A stretch of 64,000 nt of DNA from Eutrophovita sp913057845 (GTDB lineage Bacteria > Pseudomonadota > Gammaproteobacteria > Burkholderiales > Eutrophovitaceae). The first letter of the stretch is position 1. The number at the start of each line of letters is the position of its first letter. Below the pieces are notes generated by a model. That model did no database searches and had not been told where the DNA came from. It worked only from the letters and a program-made list of their open reading frames with translations. The DNA lies in assembly GCA_963925895.1 (NCBI GenBank), contig CAWUVH010000003.1, positions 62,001 to 126,000 of the forward strand, in the 5' to 3' direction. The position numbers and the translations under genes were made by a program. Positions 17,899 through 27,303 of the stretch are shown here, piece after piece.

Positions 17899-18768
17899 AT
17901 GATAACCATGATTTTCAGATGTTTCGGGAAGTTACCACTGCATCTCCTGCATCGGCTTGGCTGGCTTTTAGGTCACTTCATGTTCATGACCTCCCCCGTT
18001 TATGCACGGCGAATACGCGAGAACATTTTCAAAAGTGATATTGTCAGCAATAAATATGAGCTAAAAAAACTTATTAAAAACAATGTCATAGAGAGCGGGA
18101 AAGCGCTTGCCGAATTGCCGCGAATTTGGTTTCCGCCTAATCAATGCTCTGCCGTCCTTATGAAGCAAGTACACGGCTGGGACCTTGTCGAAGCGGGCTT
18201 GGAGCGCGGCCAAGGATTAATCCTCCTCACCCCGCACATTGGATGCTTTGAGATCATCCCGCACTATTTAGCCACGAGATTTCCCTTCACAGCGCTCTAC
18301 CGACCTCCCAAATTAAGCTTTTTGGAGCCTCTAATGAAGCGCGGGAGGAAACGAGAACATATTCAATTGGCAACCACTGACGTTTCTGGCGTAAGGGTCC
18401 TACTTAAAGCCCTCAAAAGAGGGGAGGCTATTGGCGTCCTTCCCGATCAGGTGCCCGGCTCGGGCGATGGAGAATGGGCTGAATTCTTTCAAAGACCCGC
18501 GTACACTATGACCATATGGTCGCGTTTAGCTGAGAAAAGTGGCGCTACCGTTTTATTGATGGCCACAAAAAGACTGCCTAGGGGTGCCGGGTTCGAGCTC
18601 TTCTTCCGAGCAATACCTCCCCAACTAGAAGGAGAAAACCGCTCGAGACAACTGAACCGAGGCTTAGAAATTTTGATTAAAGAAAATCCCAGCCAATTTC
18701 TTTGGTCCTATAACCGCTATAAAAATCCATCTAACGAAAATAAGCAACAGACCGTGACTACGCCTTGA
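17899..18768 (+). CDS. LpxL/HtrB-type lysophospholipid (lipid A) acyltransferase, copy 1
   Basis: Inner-membrane-associated acyltransferase, predicted to add a secondary acyl chain to lipid A. The 289-residue protein has an N-terminal hydrophobic segment and the catalytic HX4E motif in TPHIGCFEII near residue 113. YRPPK and GVLPDQVPG match the family. Two ATG codons (17899 and 17908) could start it. A paralogue follows after 36 bp. Two tandem copies suggest sequential acylations, or one may handle a different acceptor; the sequence alone does not say which. Confidence 0.88.
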   Translation: MITMIFRCFGKLPLHLLHRLGWLLGHFMFMTSPVYARRIRENIFKSDIVSNKYELKKLIKNNVIESGKALAELPRIWFPPNQCSAVLMKQVHGWDLVEAGLERGQGLILLTPHIGCFEIIPHYLATRFPFTALYRPPKLSFLEPLMKRGRKREHIQLATTDVSGVRVLLKALKRGEAIGVLPDQVPGSGDGEWAEFFQRPAYTMTIWSRLAEKSGATVLLMATKRLPRGAGFELFFRAIPPQLEGENRSRQLNRGLEILIKENPSQFLWSYNRYKNPSNENKQQTVTTP

Positions 18769-18804
18769 TTAGACTCAATTTCATACTGTTCGGCCTCTCA
18801 GTTA

Positions 18805-19677
18805 ATGACTAGAATTGCATTGGCCTTTCTCTGGGCGCTACACTTTTTGCCCCGACACCTATTGAGTTTATTTGGCCAACTCATAGGTCTTTTATTTTTC
18901 TTGCTGTCAAGTGAACGCAGGCGCGTTGTTAAAACAAATCTTAAGCTTTGTTTCCCAACCCTAGCCTCTCAACAAATAAGAACCTTAACGATAAGTCACT
19001 TTATGGCACTCGGTCGCGCAATCGCGGATTGTTCGATTGCTTGGTGGTCCAGCAGCGCTGCAATCAAAAAACTGGCACGAATCCGTGGCAAGGAAATACT
19101 CGATCAAGCTCTCACTGAAGGCCCCGTCATAGTCCTTGCCCCTCACTTTGTCGGGCTCGAAATCCTTGGCATAAGACTCTCTCTGGAAGAGAACGCGCAA
19201 TCGATGTACAGCAATCAAAAGGATCCTGTACTGAATCAATTTTTAATTTCCAGGCGCACTCGATTTAGAGATATTCGACTCATCTCCAGGCAGGATGGAA
19301 TCAAAAGCGTAGTTCGAGCGCTCAAGGCAAGGCTGCCTCTATTTTTTCTTCCAGATATGGACCTCGGTGCTAAAGACGCGGTGTTTGTCCCTTTCTTCGG
19401 CGTTAACGCAGCCACTGTAGACGCAGTGCCGCGGTTAGCGATGTTAACTGATGCAAAAATTGTTCCCGTAACCGTACGTCAATTTGGTCCGAATAAACCC
19501 TATGAGATCGAATTTTTTCCTGCCTGGGAGAACTACCCTTCTGGCGACTTATTAGCTGATACCAAATTCATGAATGAGTTTATTGAAAGCCAAGTTAAAA
19601 AAATGCCTGAGCAGTATTATTGGGTACACAAACGTTTTAAGACACGACCCTCTAATGAGGCAACACTATACGATTAG
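18805..19677 (+). CDS. LpxL/HtrB-type lysophospholipid (lipid A) acyltransferase, copy 2
   Basis: Paralogue of the preceding gene, 290 residues. It has a strongly hydrophobic N-terminus, the HX4E motif in APHFVGLEIL near residue 114, and FFLPDMDLGAKD where copy 1 has the LPDQ segment. The C-terminal YYWVHKRFKTRP is characteristic of LpxL-like enzymes. Copy 1 and copy 2 have diverged considerably, so this is an old duplication and not a recent tandem repeat. The pair followed by dapF matches betaproteobacterial synteny. Confidence 0.9.
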   Translation: MTRIALAFLWALHFLPRHLLSLFGQLIGLLFFLLSSERRRVVKTNLKLCFPTLASQQIRTLTISHFMALGRAIADCSIAWWSSSAAIKKLARIRGKEILDQALTEGPVIVLAPHFVGLEILGIRLSLEENAQSMYSNQKDPVLNQFLISRRTRFRDIRLISRQDGIKSVVRALKARLPLFFLPDMDLGAKDAVFVPFFGVNAATVDAVPRLAMLTDAKIVPVTVRQFGPNKPYEIEFFPAWENYPSGDLLADTKFMNEFIESQVKKMPEQYYWVHKRFKTRPSNEATLYD

Positions 19678-19713
19678 ATCGTCACGAAATATGAATCGGC
19701 CAGGATTCGACTT

Positions 19714-20232
19714 ATGAATAAGCTAAATGCTCTACCTGCTATTTCTCCGATGCAAGAACGCGATCAAGACGAAATCCGTCAGCTTGCTCGAGAGACTTGG
19801 TACTTACATTACCCGGGCATTATCACGGTTAAGCAAATTGACTATATGCTCGAGCAAAGATATGCCCCAAAAGAAATTCAACGACTTATCGCGTCGCCAA
19901 ACTGCAATTGGCTTAAAATTGAACTTGAACAGGCGATCCAAGGCTTTGGTCATTTTGACGAAGATACCTCAACCCGCTCAATCAAAATTGACAAGCTCTA
20001 CGTTCATCCTAGGGCGCAGGGACTAGGATGCGGAACTTCGTTAATCAGATACGCTGAAACGCACTATGGAAGATTAGGCTTTAAGAAAATATCTCTGCAA
20101 GTGAATAAAGGCAACCTAGCATCAATAGCGTTTTACCTTAAATTGGGGTATCACAAAGAAAAGTCGGTTGTTTTTGATATTGGTCAAGGTTTGGTAATGG
20201 ATGACTTTATAATGTCTAAAACACTCTACTAG
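19714..20232 (+). CDS. GNAT-family N-acetyltransferase
   Basis: 172-residue acetyl-CoA-dependent N-acetyltransferase. The acetyl-CoA motif A is visible as LYVHPRAQGLGCGTSLI near residues 94-110, followed by VNKGNLASIAFYLKLGY, the usual motif B region. The acceptor is not identifiable. It is inserted between the acyltransferase pair and dapF, 36 bp after the former and 8 bp before the latter, so it is likely co-transcribed. Confidence 0.85.
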   Translation: MNKLNALPAISPMQERDQDEIRQLARETWYLHYPGIITVKQIDYMLEQRYAPKEIQRLIASPNCNWLKIELEQAIQGFGHFDEDTSTRSIKIDKLYVHPRAQGLGCGTSLIRYAETHYGRLGFKKISLQVNKGNLASIAFYLKLGYHKEKSVVFDIGQGLVMDDFIMSKTLY

Positions 20233-20240
20233 CCCAAATA

Positions 20241-21086
20241 ATGAAGCTTAAATTCACCAAAATGCACGGAGCAGGTAATGACTTCGTTGTGGTTGATGCA
20301 ACAAAGCATGCATTTAATCTCTCGAGCCTACAAATTAATCAACTGGCAAACCGTCGGTTTGGCATTGGATTCGACCAACTACTCGCAGTTGGTACCAGCG
20401 AAAAGCCAGGGGTCGACTTCTCTTACCGAATTTTCAACGCCGATGGCACCGAGGTAAGTCAGTGCGGAAATGGGGCTCGATGTTTCGCCGCTTTTGTACA
20501 TGACAAAAAACTGACAGATAAGCGTGAAATCGTTGTTGAAACGCGATCTGGGATTATTAAGCCGCGGCTTGAGGCTGATGGGTCAGTTTCTGTGGACATG
20601 GGGGAGCCCGTATTTGCGCCGGCTCAGATTCCGCTATTAGCAAGCAAACAAGAAAATAGCTATTCGATAAATATTAACGAAAGTTACATCGAATTTGGCG
20701 CACTCTCGATGGGCAATCCGCATGCGATTCTTATAGTAAAAAATATAGATATCGCTCCTGTAAAAACAACCGGGCCGCTGGTGGAGAACAATGTAATTTT
20801 TCCAGAACGTGTTAATGTCAATTTTATGCAAATTTGCTCACGGCAAAATGTAACGTTGAGAGTTTGGGAGCGAGGGGCCGGAGAAACGCTATCGTGCGGA
20901 ACTGGAGCCTGTGCTTCCGTCGTCCACGGCATCAAAATTGGATTGCTGGACAGCCCATGCTTGGTCTCTACCCAAGGTGGGGATTTAACAATATCTTGGA
21001 CAGGCGCCAGTAATGCAGTCTTTCTTAGTGGTCCAGCCCAATCCGTATTTGATGGCGAAATTGATATTGTGACTAAACAACAATGA
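20241..21086 (+). CDS. dapF: Diaminopimelate epimerase
   Basis: Converts LL- to meso-diaminopimelate for lysine and peptidoglycan synthesis, without cofactor. The 281-residue protein starts with MHGAGNDFVVVD. It has both active-site cysteine regions, SQCGNGARCF near residue 75 and LSCGTGACAS near 220. The stop overlaps the DUF484 gene by 4 bp. The dapF-DUF484-xerC trio is widely conserved in proteobacteria. Confidence 0.97.
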   Translation: MKLKFTKMHGAGNDFVVVDATKHAFNLSSLQINQLANRRFGIGFDQLLAVGTSEKPGVDFSYRIFNADGTEVSQCGNGARCFAAFVHDKKLTDKREIVVETRSGIIKPRLEADGSVSVDMGEPVFAPAQIPLLASKQENSYSININESYIEFGALSMGNPHAILIVKNIDIAPVKTTGPLVENNVIFPERVNVNFMQICSRQNVTLRVWERGAGETLSCGTGACASVVHGIKIGLLDSPCLVSTQGGDLTISWTGASNAVFLSGPAQSVFDGEIDIVTKQQ

Positions 21087-21751
21087 CGGAAAATGAAATT
21101 GCTGAGTACCTACGAGCTCACCCAGAATTTATAGCAACGCATATCGATCTTTTAAATGCGTCCTCCAACGCCGAAAAGCGCGGAGCTCCCGATCGCAAAG
21201 TTATCTCTTTATCAGACCGACAAATTCCCCAGTTACAGCAGAAAATTCGTTCTCTAGAAAACAAAGTTGACGCCTTTCTAGAAAACGGTCGTCGTAACGA
21301 AGCTATTTGGGGCGGGTTGCTGAGTTCAAGCTTAGAGTTATTCAAATTAACACGCAAAGACGTATCCTCGGCGACAATATCATCAACATTACGTACGCAT
21401 CTGAGCATTGAAGAATGTCGTATTTTTATGTTGTCTGACAATCAAGAATACGCCAGCGACGAAGAAACTATCTTTGCGAATTTTATAATATCCATTGATA
21501 AGCCTAAGTGTTTAATTGAGGCGCCAGAAGAGATCAAACACTTCACGAGATCTTGGATGCTTGCATCTTCCGCATACATCCCTCTCTCGGCTCAAGGCTC
21601 GGTAGGTGTTTTGATTTTTAGCTCGTCCGACGCACAAAGATTTGATCCAAATATCGATACGCAATTTTTAGAGCGAGTGGGGCATATCGTATCCACAGTT
21701 ATAGACAACGCTTATGCCTTTCATAATGAGGGCTTCGCTCAACATGAATAA
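21083..21751 (+). CDS. DUF484 family protein
   Basis: 222-residue protein of the DUF484 family, of unknown biochemical role. The N-terminus begins with a helical ENEIAEYLRAHPEFI motif and a coiled-coil-prone stretch near residues 45-75. The C-terminal half resembles a GAF-like domain. It lies between dapF and xerC with overlaps on both sides. The constant association with xerC across proteobacteria is suggestive, but no function has been settled. Confidence 0.85.
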   Translation: MTENEIAEYLRAHPEFIATHIDLLNASSNAEKRGAPDRKVISLSDRQIPQLQQKIRSLENKVDAFLENGRRNEAIWGGLLSSSLELFKLTRKDVSSATISSTLRTHLSIEECRIFMLSDNQEYASDEETIFANFIISIDKPKCLIEAPEEIKHFTRSWMLASSAYIPLSAQGSVGVLIFSSSDAQRFDPNIDTQFLERVGHIVSTVIDNAYAFHNEGFAQHE

Positions 21752-22640
21752 ACTTGAAGCTGGGGCCGTCGATGAATACCTGATATATCTAGAAAAAGAA
21801 CGCAGACTCTCACCGCTCACCGTAACAAATTACGCTCGAGATCTTAAGTTACTTATACGAGAATTCTCAGAATGCCTAAATGATTTAACTGCACACGACA
21901 TTAGAAGATTGGTTTCTGGGCTTCACGCAAAAGGCCTTGGCGGCAACACATTGTCTAGAGCCTTATCCGCGTGGCGCGGTTACTTCAGCTTCCTGGTTGA
22001 ACGTAAACATTACAAACACAACCCCTGCCTAGGAATTAGGCCGCCAAAAAAAGAAAAGCGGCTACCTAAGGCTCTTAGTCCTGACGAAGTGAATAAGTTG
22101 CTTGAAACTGAGGAAACAAACGAAGGGGCCATGAGAGACCAGGCGATGTTTGAGCTTTGTTACTCCTCGGGACTTCGATTGACCGAGCTTACTTCCATCA
22201 AGTTACAAGAACTTGACCTCAATGACGGCACAGTTCGCGTAACGGGGAAGGGAAGTAAAACGAGGATCGTACCTGTCGGCCAAAAAGCCATAAGCGCTAT
22301 CCATCGTTGGATTGCCCTGCGTCATGGCTTAAACAAGCCAATCCAGAACATCTTGTTTCCGAACAAAAATGGTGATCCAATAAGTCCTAGAACAATCCAA
22401 CATCGGCTATCTCAATGGACAAAAAAACAAGGGTTAGGACAAAACGTGCACCCGCATATGTTGCGTCACTCTTTCGCGTCTCACCTGCTTCAATCCAGCG
22501 GTGATCTTCGTGCGGTACAAGAGATGTTAGGGCACGCAAGCATTTCTACGACACAGGTGTATACACACTTAGATTGGCAACATTTAGCAAAAATATACGA
22601 CAAAACGCACCCAAGGGCAAAAAGAAAAAATGATTCATGA
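21744..22640 (+). CDS. xerC: Tyrosine recombinase XerC
   Basis: Site-specific recombinase that, with XerD, resolves chromosome dimers at dif. The N-terminal SAM-like DNA-binding domain is followed by the catalytic domain. Its conserved Arg is in SGLRLTEL, Lys in TGKGSKTR, HxxR in HPHMLRHSF, and the final His and nucleophile Tyr are in LGHASISTTQVYTH. I use the ATG at 21744 (MNKLEAG, 298 residues). It gives an 8-bp overlap with DUF484; an in-frame start at 21714 would add ten residues. No dif site was recognised in the window. Confidence 0.93.
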   Translation: MNKLEAGAVDEYLIYLEKERRLSPLTVTNYARDLKLLIREFSECLNDLTAHDIRRLVSGLHAKGLGGNTLSRALSAWRGYFSFLVERKHYKHNPCLGIRPPKKEKRLPKALSPDEVNKLLETEETNEGAMRDQAMFELCYSSGLRLTELTSIKLQELDLNDGTVRVTGKGSKTRIVPVGQKAISAIHRWIALRHGLNKPIQNILFPNKNGDPISPRTIQHRLSQWTKKQGLGQNVHPHMLRHSFASHLLQSSGDLRAVQEMLGHASISTTQVYTHLDWQHLAKIYDKTHPRAKRKNDS

Positions 22641-23281
22641 TTAACCAATTGATTGAACTGACCTTTGTGCGCCATGGCGAGACGGAATGGAACAAGCAGC
22701 ATAGAATTCAGGGACAAATCGATATCCCATTAAATGCCACAGGGTTCGCTCAAGCTGCCGCTGTAGCAGAAACGCTCAAGCTTGAAAAATTTAATGCAAT
22801 CGTCAGCAGTGATTTATCGCGCGCAAAACAAACTGCCGAGCCATTAAGGGCAAATGGCCCACAAATTGTTTTTGAACCACGCCTGCGAGAACGTCACTTA
22901 GGTATTCTTGAGGGTCTGACAGTAGAAGAGGCTTCGCAACAAGCTCCGGCGGACATGAGCGCCTTTAAAAACCGTTCATACGCAAATACCCCAGCAGGGG
23001 CTGAGTCCATGCATGATCTTACAACTCGAATTAAAACATCATTAACAACGATTCATCATAAATTTAAAAAGGGTAACATTCTGGTGATCACGCATGGTGG
23101 GGTCATTGACGTCCTCTGGCGTCTTGCAAACAATATAAAACCTGAAAGCATAGAAAGACCAATTATTAGAAATGGGTCCATACATCAGCTCATTTATAAT
23201 CCTGATTCAAAAGAAATCTTTATAGAAAATTTTAATAAAACAAACCATCTCGATCGTATAGCGGCTCTAGACGATCTTTAA
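22637..23281 (+). CDS. Histidine phosphatase (phosphoglycerate mutase-like) family protein
   Basis: 214-residue member of the histidine phosphatase superfamily. The phosphohistidine motif FVRHGETEWN is at the N-terminus, RERHLGILEG in the middle, and the second catalytic His in VITHGGVID near residue 152. Such proteins act as phosphatases or cofactor-dependent mutases; the short length and sequence favour a phosphatase of GpmB/CobC type. The ATG overlaps the xerC stop by 4 bp. Substrate unknown. Confidence 0.85.
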   Translation: MINQLIELTFVRHGETEWNKQHRIQGQIDIPLNATGFAQAAAVAETLKLEKFNAIVSSDLSRAKQTAEPLRANGPQIVFEPRLRERHLGILEGLTVEEASQQAPADMSAFKNRSYANTPAGAESMHDLTTRIKTSLTTIHHKFKKGNILVITHGGVIDVLWRLANNIKPESIERPIIRNGSIHQLIYNPDSKEIFIENFNKTNHLDRIAALDDL

Positions 23282-23366
23282 ATAAATTATTTACTATTGC
23301 TTGGGCCCCGTCGACCCTCATCAATAAATTACTGACTTTATCTACACAAAAGGACGCAACACCTTT

Positions 23367-23909
23367 ATGAAATACGATATGCATGGAACAACCATTATCT
23401 CCGTTAGAAAAGACAATCAAGTAGCGATCGGTGGCGATGGGCAAGTAACACTTGGCAACCTCGTTATGAAGGGCACAGCAAAGAAAGTTCGAAAGTTATA
23501 TCACGGGAAAATACTCGCTGGGTTTGCGGGCGGCACAGCTGACGCGTTCACACTCTTTGAGCGATTCGAAGCAAAACTAGAAAAACATCAAGGACAGTTA
23601 CTAAGGTCAGCAGTAGAACTCGCCAAAGACTGGAGAACAGACCGCATGCTAAGACGGCTTGAGGCCATGCTTGCAGTTTCAGACTCAAGCACGTCTCTGA
23701 TCATCACTGGGAATGGGGACGTAATAGAGCCCGAGGACGGCCTCATCGCCATTGGAAGCGGGGGCGGGTTTGCTCAAGCGGCGGCCAAAGCATTGCTACA
23801 ACATTCGAATCAGACTGCTGAGGAAATCGTCAAGACCGCACTTACTATTGCGGGTGATATTTGCATCTATACCAATCAAAACCACACCATTGAAACCCTA
23901 AACACGTAG
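23367..23909 (+). CDS. hslV: ATP-dependent protease subunit HslV (ClpQ)
   Basis: Peptidase subunit of the HslUV proteasome-like protease. The 180-residue protein has an N-terminal HGTTIISVRKDN; the threonine after HG is the expected catalytic nucleophile exposed by processing. GGDGQVTLGN and the C-terminal YTNQNH follow the family. AAGGA lies upstream of the ATG. It pairs with hslU 21 bp downstream. The 85-bp gap after the phosphatase gene holds no clear signal. Confidence 0.97.
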   Translation: MKYDMHGTTIISVRKDNQVAIGGDGQVTLGNLVMKGTAKKVRKLYHGKILAGFAGGTADAFTLFERFEAKLEKHQGQLLRSAVELAKDWRTDRMLRRLEAMLAVSDSSTSLIITGNGDVIEPEDGLIAIGSGGGFAQAAAKALLQHSNQTAEEIVKTALTIAGDICIYTNQNHTIETLNT

Positions 23910-23930
23910 CCAAAGAAAAAAGTAATTACT

Positions 23931-25262
23931 ATGTCACAAATGAACCCTCAAGAAATTGTCCATGAGCTGGATAAACATATCGTTGGACAACACTCAGCAA
24001 AACGAGCTGTTGCTATCGCCCTTAGAAATCGCTGGAGACGCAAGCAAGTCGCCGAACCACTCAAACAAGAAATCACACCCAAAAATATCCTCATGATTGG
24101 TCCTACCGGTGTTGGGAAAACAGAGATTGCTCGGCGTTTAGCCCGACTCTCCGGCGCACCCTTCATCAAAGTTGAAGCGACAAAGTTTACTGAGGTTGGT
24201 TATGTCGGCAAAGACGTCGAATCCATTATTCGTGACCTCATAGAGATTGGCATCAAACAAATGCGCGAAAAGGAGACGCTGCGAGTAAAACACTTAGCGG
24301 AAGATCTAGCAGAGGAGCGAGTTTTAGATGCGCTGCTCCCACCTGCGCGCACGCTTGATATAAACGAATCCAGTAGCTCAACCGAATCCACTTCCCGACA
24401 AAAATTCAGGAAAAGACTTCGGGAGGGAGAGTTAGACGATAAAGAAATTGAAATTGATGTCTCACAGTTGAGCGCTCAAATGGAAATACTCGCGCCACCA
24501 GGGATGGAAGACCTCACATCCCAGATACAGGGCATGTTCCAAAATATTGGCACGAATAAAACTAAGAAACGTAAATTAAAGATCAAAGATGCATTAAAAG
24601 TTCTCGTTGACGAAGAAGCCGGGAAGCTCATCAATGATGACGAGATAAAAACCGCAGCCATTTCTAATGCTGAAGAAAATGGGATTGTCTTTCTAGATGA
24701 AATCGACAAAATCTCTGGGCGCCAGGAAAGTCATGGGGGTGAAGTCTCTCGACAAGGCGTACAGCGAGATTTACTACCTCTCGTTGAAGGGACAACCGTA
24801 TCGACAAAATATGGCATGGTTAAAACTGATCATATATTATTCGTCGGCAGTGGGGCGTTTCACTTAACTAAGCCCTCAGATTTAATACCCGAACTTCAAG
24901 GCAGATTTCCCATTAGAGTAGAGCTGACAAGTTTGACTGTTGAAGACTTCGAATGCATTCTGACATCAACTGACGCCTGCTTATGCAAGCAATACGAAGC
25001 GTTAATGCAAACTGAAGACATCAGTCTTAAATTCATACCGGAAGGAATCCGTCGAATTGCGGAAATTGCCTGGCACGTTAATGAGACAACCGAAAATATT
25101 GGCGCTCGGCGACTCTACACGGTAATGGAGAAACTCTTGGAGGATTTGTCCTATGATGCCACTAAGCATCAGGGGCAGACCATTTCGATTGACGTTAACT
25201 ACGTTAATGCGCGCCTTAAAGATCTTTCGGAAAGCGAAGACCTGGCTCGATATGTTTTATAG
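23931..25262 (+). CDS. hslU: ATP-dependent protease ATPase subunit HslU (ClpY)
   Basis: AAA+ unfoldase that feeds substrates into HslV. The 443-residue protein shows Walker A GPTGVGKTEIARRL near residue 60, the pore loop VGYVGKDVES, Walker B GIVFLDEIDKI near residue 248, and the C-terminal sensor region VNETTENIGARRLYTVMEK. The C-terminus ends in YVL, the kind of tail that docks into HslV. Standard length and the hslV partner make the call firm. Confidence 0.98.
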   Translation: MSQMNPQEIVHELDKHIVGQHSAKRAVAIALRNRWRRKQVAEPLKQEITPKNILMIGPTGVGKTEIARRLARLSGAPFIKVEATKFTEVGYVGKDVESIIRDLIEIGIKQMREKETLRVKHLAEDLAEERVLDALLPPARTLDINESSSSTESTSRQKFRKRLREGELDDKEIEIDVSQLSAQMEILAPPGMEDLTSQIQGMFQNIGTNKTKKRKLKIKDALKVLVDEEAGKLINDDEIKTAAISNAEENGIVFLDEIDKISGRQESHGGEVSRQGVQRDLLPLVEGTTVSTKYGMVKTDHILFVGSGAFHLTKPSDLIPELQGRFPIRVELTSLTVEDFECILTSTDACLCKQYEALMQTEDISLKFIPEGIRRIAEIAWHVNETTENIGARRLYTVMEKLLEDLSYDATKHQGQTISIDVNYVNARLKDLSESEDLARYVL

Positions 25263-25295
25263 TAGGCAATGCAAGTTCATAACCGAGGAGAAAAA

Positions 25296-25778
25296 ATGAA
25301 AAAATTAGTGAGTTTGTTAGTTTTATCTGTTTCCGCTTTTTTTTGCGGTAGCGCGAGTGCGGTGGAAATGAGGCCCGTGATGACTTTAGACGTAGCAAAA
25401 AAAATGGCGCAAGCCTGCGAAGAAAAAGCGATTCAAGAAGGTTGGCGCATGAATATTGCCATTATGGATGCAGGTGGGAATTTGGTTTATTTTGAACGAA
25501 TGGATAGAGCATTCCTAAAAAGTATTGATATCGCGTTACTTAAAGCAGAGTCATCTGCCGGTTTCCCGTTCTCAACAAAAGTGCTAGAGGAAATCGCGAG
25601 CACCCGAGTACCTGGTATTGCCCATGTTCCTGGCATCGCCACATTTGAAGGCGGCCTTCCCGTAATGACCGCCAGCGGGGAACATATTGGGTCAATCGGG
25701 GTATCTGGTGCGGCAGCAAGCGACGATGGGATTTGTGCCCAAGTTGCTATTGATGCGGTAGCTACTGATCTACAGTAA
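25296..25778 (+). CDS. Exported GlcG/HbpS-family heme-binding-like protein
   Basis: About 160 residues from the ATG at 25296, which has GAGGAG 7 nt upstream; an in-frame start nine codons earlier lacks such support. The N-terminus is a signal peptide (KKLVSLLVLSVSAFF then an SASA cleavage region). The mature part matches the GlcG/HbpS fold with NIAIMDAGGNLVYFERMD and GVSGAAASDDG. Family members include GlcG of glycolate operons and the heme-binding HbpS; substrate is unproven. It is convergent with larB, 8 bp apart, and probably exported to the periplasm. Confidence 0.8.
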   Translation: MKKLVSLLVLSVSAFFCGSASAVEMRPVMTLDVAKKMAQACEEKAIQEGWRMNIAIMDAGGNLVYFERMDRAFLKSIDIALLKAESSAGFPFSTKVLEEIASTRVPGIAHVPGIATFEGGLPVMTASGEHIGSIGVSGAAASDDGICAQVAIDAVATDLQ

Positions 25779-25786
25779 ATTTGAAA

Positions 25787-26452
25787 TTAACTATGCGCTG
25801 TCCTGAGTATTCTTAGGGCGGCGCAAGCGCCACCGTAACCGTTATCAATATTCGTAACGGTTATCCCTGGAGAACAACTTACCAACATGGCATGAAGTGC
25901 GGCTACTCCGCCCTGAGCTACGCCATATCCAACCGAAGTCGGAACCCCAATAAGTGGCTGCGCAACCAAGCCGCCCAAAACTGTTGGTAATGCCGCATCC
26001 ATGCCTGCCACGACAATGATAACTTTAGACGCTCTAATATCGTCTAATCGATCAAGCAAGCGCCACAACCCAGCCACACCCACATCAGATATCTCTGTGG
26101 CTTGATGTCCATAGTATTGCAACGTCCTGGCTGCCTCTCTTGCAACCGGAATATCCGAGGTGCCCGCACAAATGACTGATACCTGATTTTGACTTATAAG
26201 CTTATTCGAATCAGGAGAGAAACCGGTTTGGGAAGTCGGGTCATAATCGATCTTAAAATTGCCCAGCCTAAGCACTTGCTGTTGTTTATCCTGAGAAAAA
26301 CGCGTAAGAAGAAACCTGTGCTCCTTCGATTGGGCCTGAAAAAGAATCTCAGCTATTTGTTCTGCCGTTTTTCCCTCGCAGAAAATAGCTTCATCGAGCC
26401 CAATGCGAGCTTCTCGATCAAAGTCTAACTTAATGTCGTTTGCGGCACTCAT
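25787..26452 (-). CDS. larB: Nickel pincer cofactor biosynthesis protein LarB
   Basis: First enzyme of nickel-pincer nucleotide synthesis: carboxylates and hydrolyses nicotinic acid adenine dinucleotide to pyridinium-3,5-biscarboxylic acid mononucleotide. The 221-residue protein has the PurE-like C-terminal domain, with AGTSDIPVAREAARTL, ISDVGVAGLWRLL, VVAGMDAALPTVLGGL and PTSVGYGVAQGG. The start overlaps the larE stop by one base (TAATG), so it is the last gene of larA-larC-larE-larB. Confidence 0.93.
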   Translation of the reverse strand: MSAANDIKLDFDREARIGLDEAIFCEGKTAEQIAEILFQAQSKEHRFLLTRFSQDKQQQVLRLGNFKIDYDPTSQTGFSPDSNKLISQNQVSVICAGTSDIPVAREAARTLQYYGHQATEISDVGVAGLWRLLDRLDDIRASKVIIVVAGMDAALPTVLGGLVAQPLIGVPTSVGYGVAQGGVAALHAMLVSCSPGITVTNIDNGYGGACAALRILRTAHS

Positions 26453-27303
26453 TACAAAGGTTGAGTATGCACAGGTTGAATATGTATAAACGCACTGCCT
26501 AACTTATAGGCGTCGAAGCTAACAGAGTAACGATACCCTCGTTTCTCAAAAACCTCATTGATCAACCCTTTTAATGAGCGCTCCTCTTGAGTCGTCAGGA
26601 TCGATAAAGACCCGCCATCCAACTCAATTACAATACCTGTTGCTCGAAGCCGGCATCTCACCGTTTTAGGCTCCGGGGACACAAACTGTTTAATTAAACG
26701 CTCAGACTCATTGATAAGCGGCAAAAGTTCGGGATCAATTCGAATTCCCGTCTCAACCCGACTTGAAAGACAAGGAGATGCTGCCAGCTCAGATAGCTCG
26801 CCTAAGCCAATGTACTTCGCGATTGCTCTAACCATTTCTTTGTCCGTATGGGTTTCAACAAATGGATGACGAACTTGCGCATTTTTAGCCGCATCTAATC
26901 CAGGCCGGTAATCGGATAAATCGTCCACATTTGCACCTGACAAAATGACCTCTTCGGTAACAGTCGATATTGCTTTATATAAATTCGTTTTACAATAAAA
27001 ACAACGGTTGACTGGATTCGACAAATAATCTTCGTCAGCAAATTCGTGAGCATCTAAAATTTTTAGATTCCAACCATAGTCACGAGCAAGCTGCTTCACT
27101 CTATCTGTTGCCTGTGATGGCACTGCTGGGGAAACGGCATGGTACATCTGAACGCTAACATTTGGTGTCTGTGTCGCCAACATAGCAAGCGTCACACTAT
27201 CAATGCCGCCGCTAACAGCAACGGAGATCTCTCGCATCTCAGCGAGCAGCGCTGTTATTCTGGCAGTATGCTTCGGCGCTTCGTCAATCACCTGAGGCCC
27301 CAT
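26452..27303 (-). CDS. larE: Pyridinium-3,5-bisthiocarboxylate synthase LarE (sulfur transferase)
   Basis: PP-loop ATPase that converts both carboxylates of the pincer precursor to thiocarboxylates. I use the ATG at 27303 (MGPQVIDE, 283 residues), which has GAGAGG upstream and a 20-bp overlap with larC; an in-frame start at 27378 would overlap larC by 95 bp. The ATP motif VAVSGGIDSV is intact. Three cysteines are placed as CFYC (C101, C104) and SPCLSSR (C178). That pattern is consistent with the iron-sulfur-type LarE rather than the single-cysteine sacrificial type; this subclass call is inference. Confidence 0.92.
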   Translation of the reverse strand: MGPQVIDEAPKHTARITALLAEMREISVAVSGGIDSVTLAMLATQTPNVSVQMYHAVSPAVPSQATDRVKQLARDYGWNLKILDAHEFADEDYLSNPVNRCFYCKTNLYKAISTVTEEVILSGANVDDLSDYRPGLDAAKNAQVRHPFVETHTDKEMVRAIAKYIGLGELSELAASPCLSSRVETGIRIDPELLPLINESERLIKQFVSPEPKTVRCRLRATGIVIELDGGSLSILTTQEERSLKGLINEVFEKRGYRYSVSFDAYKLGSAFIHIQPVHTQPL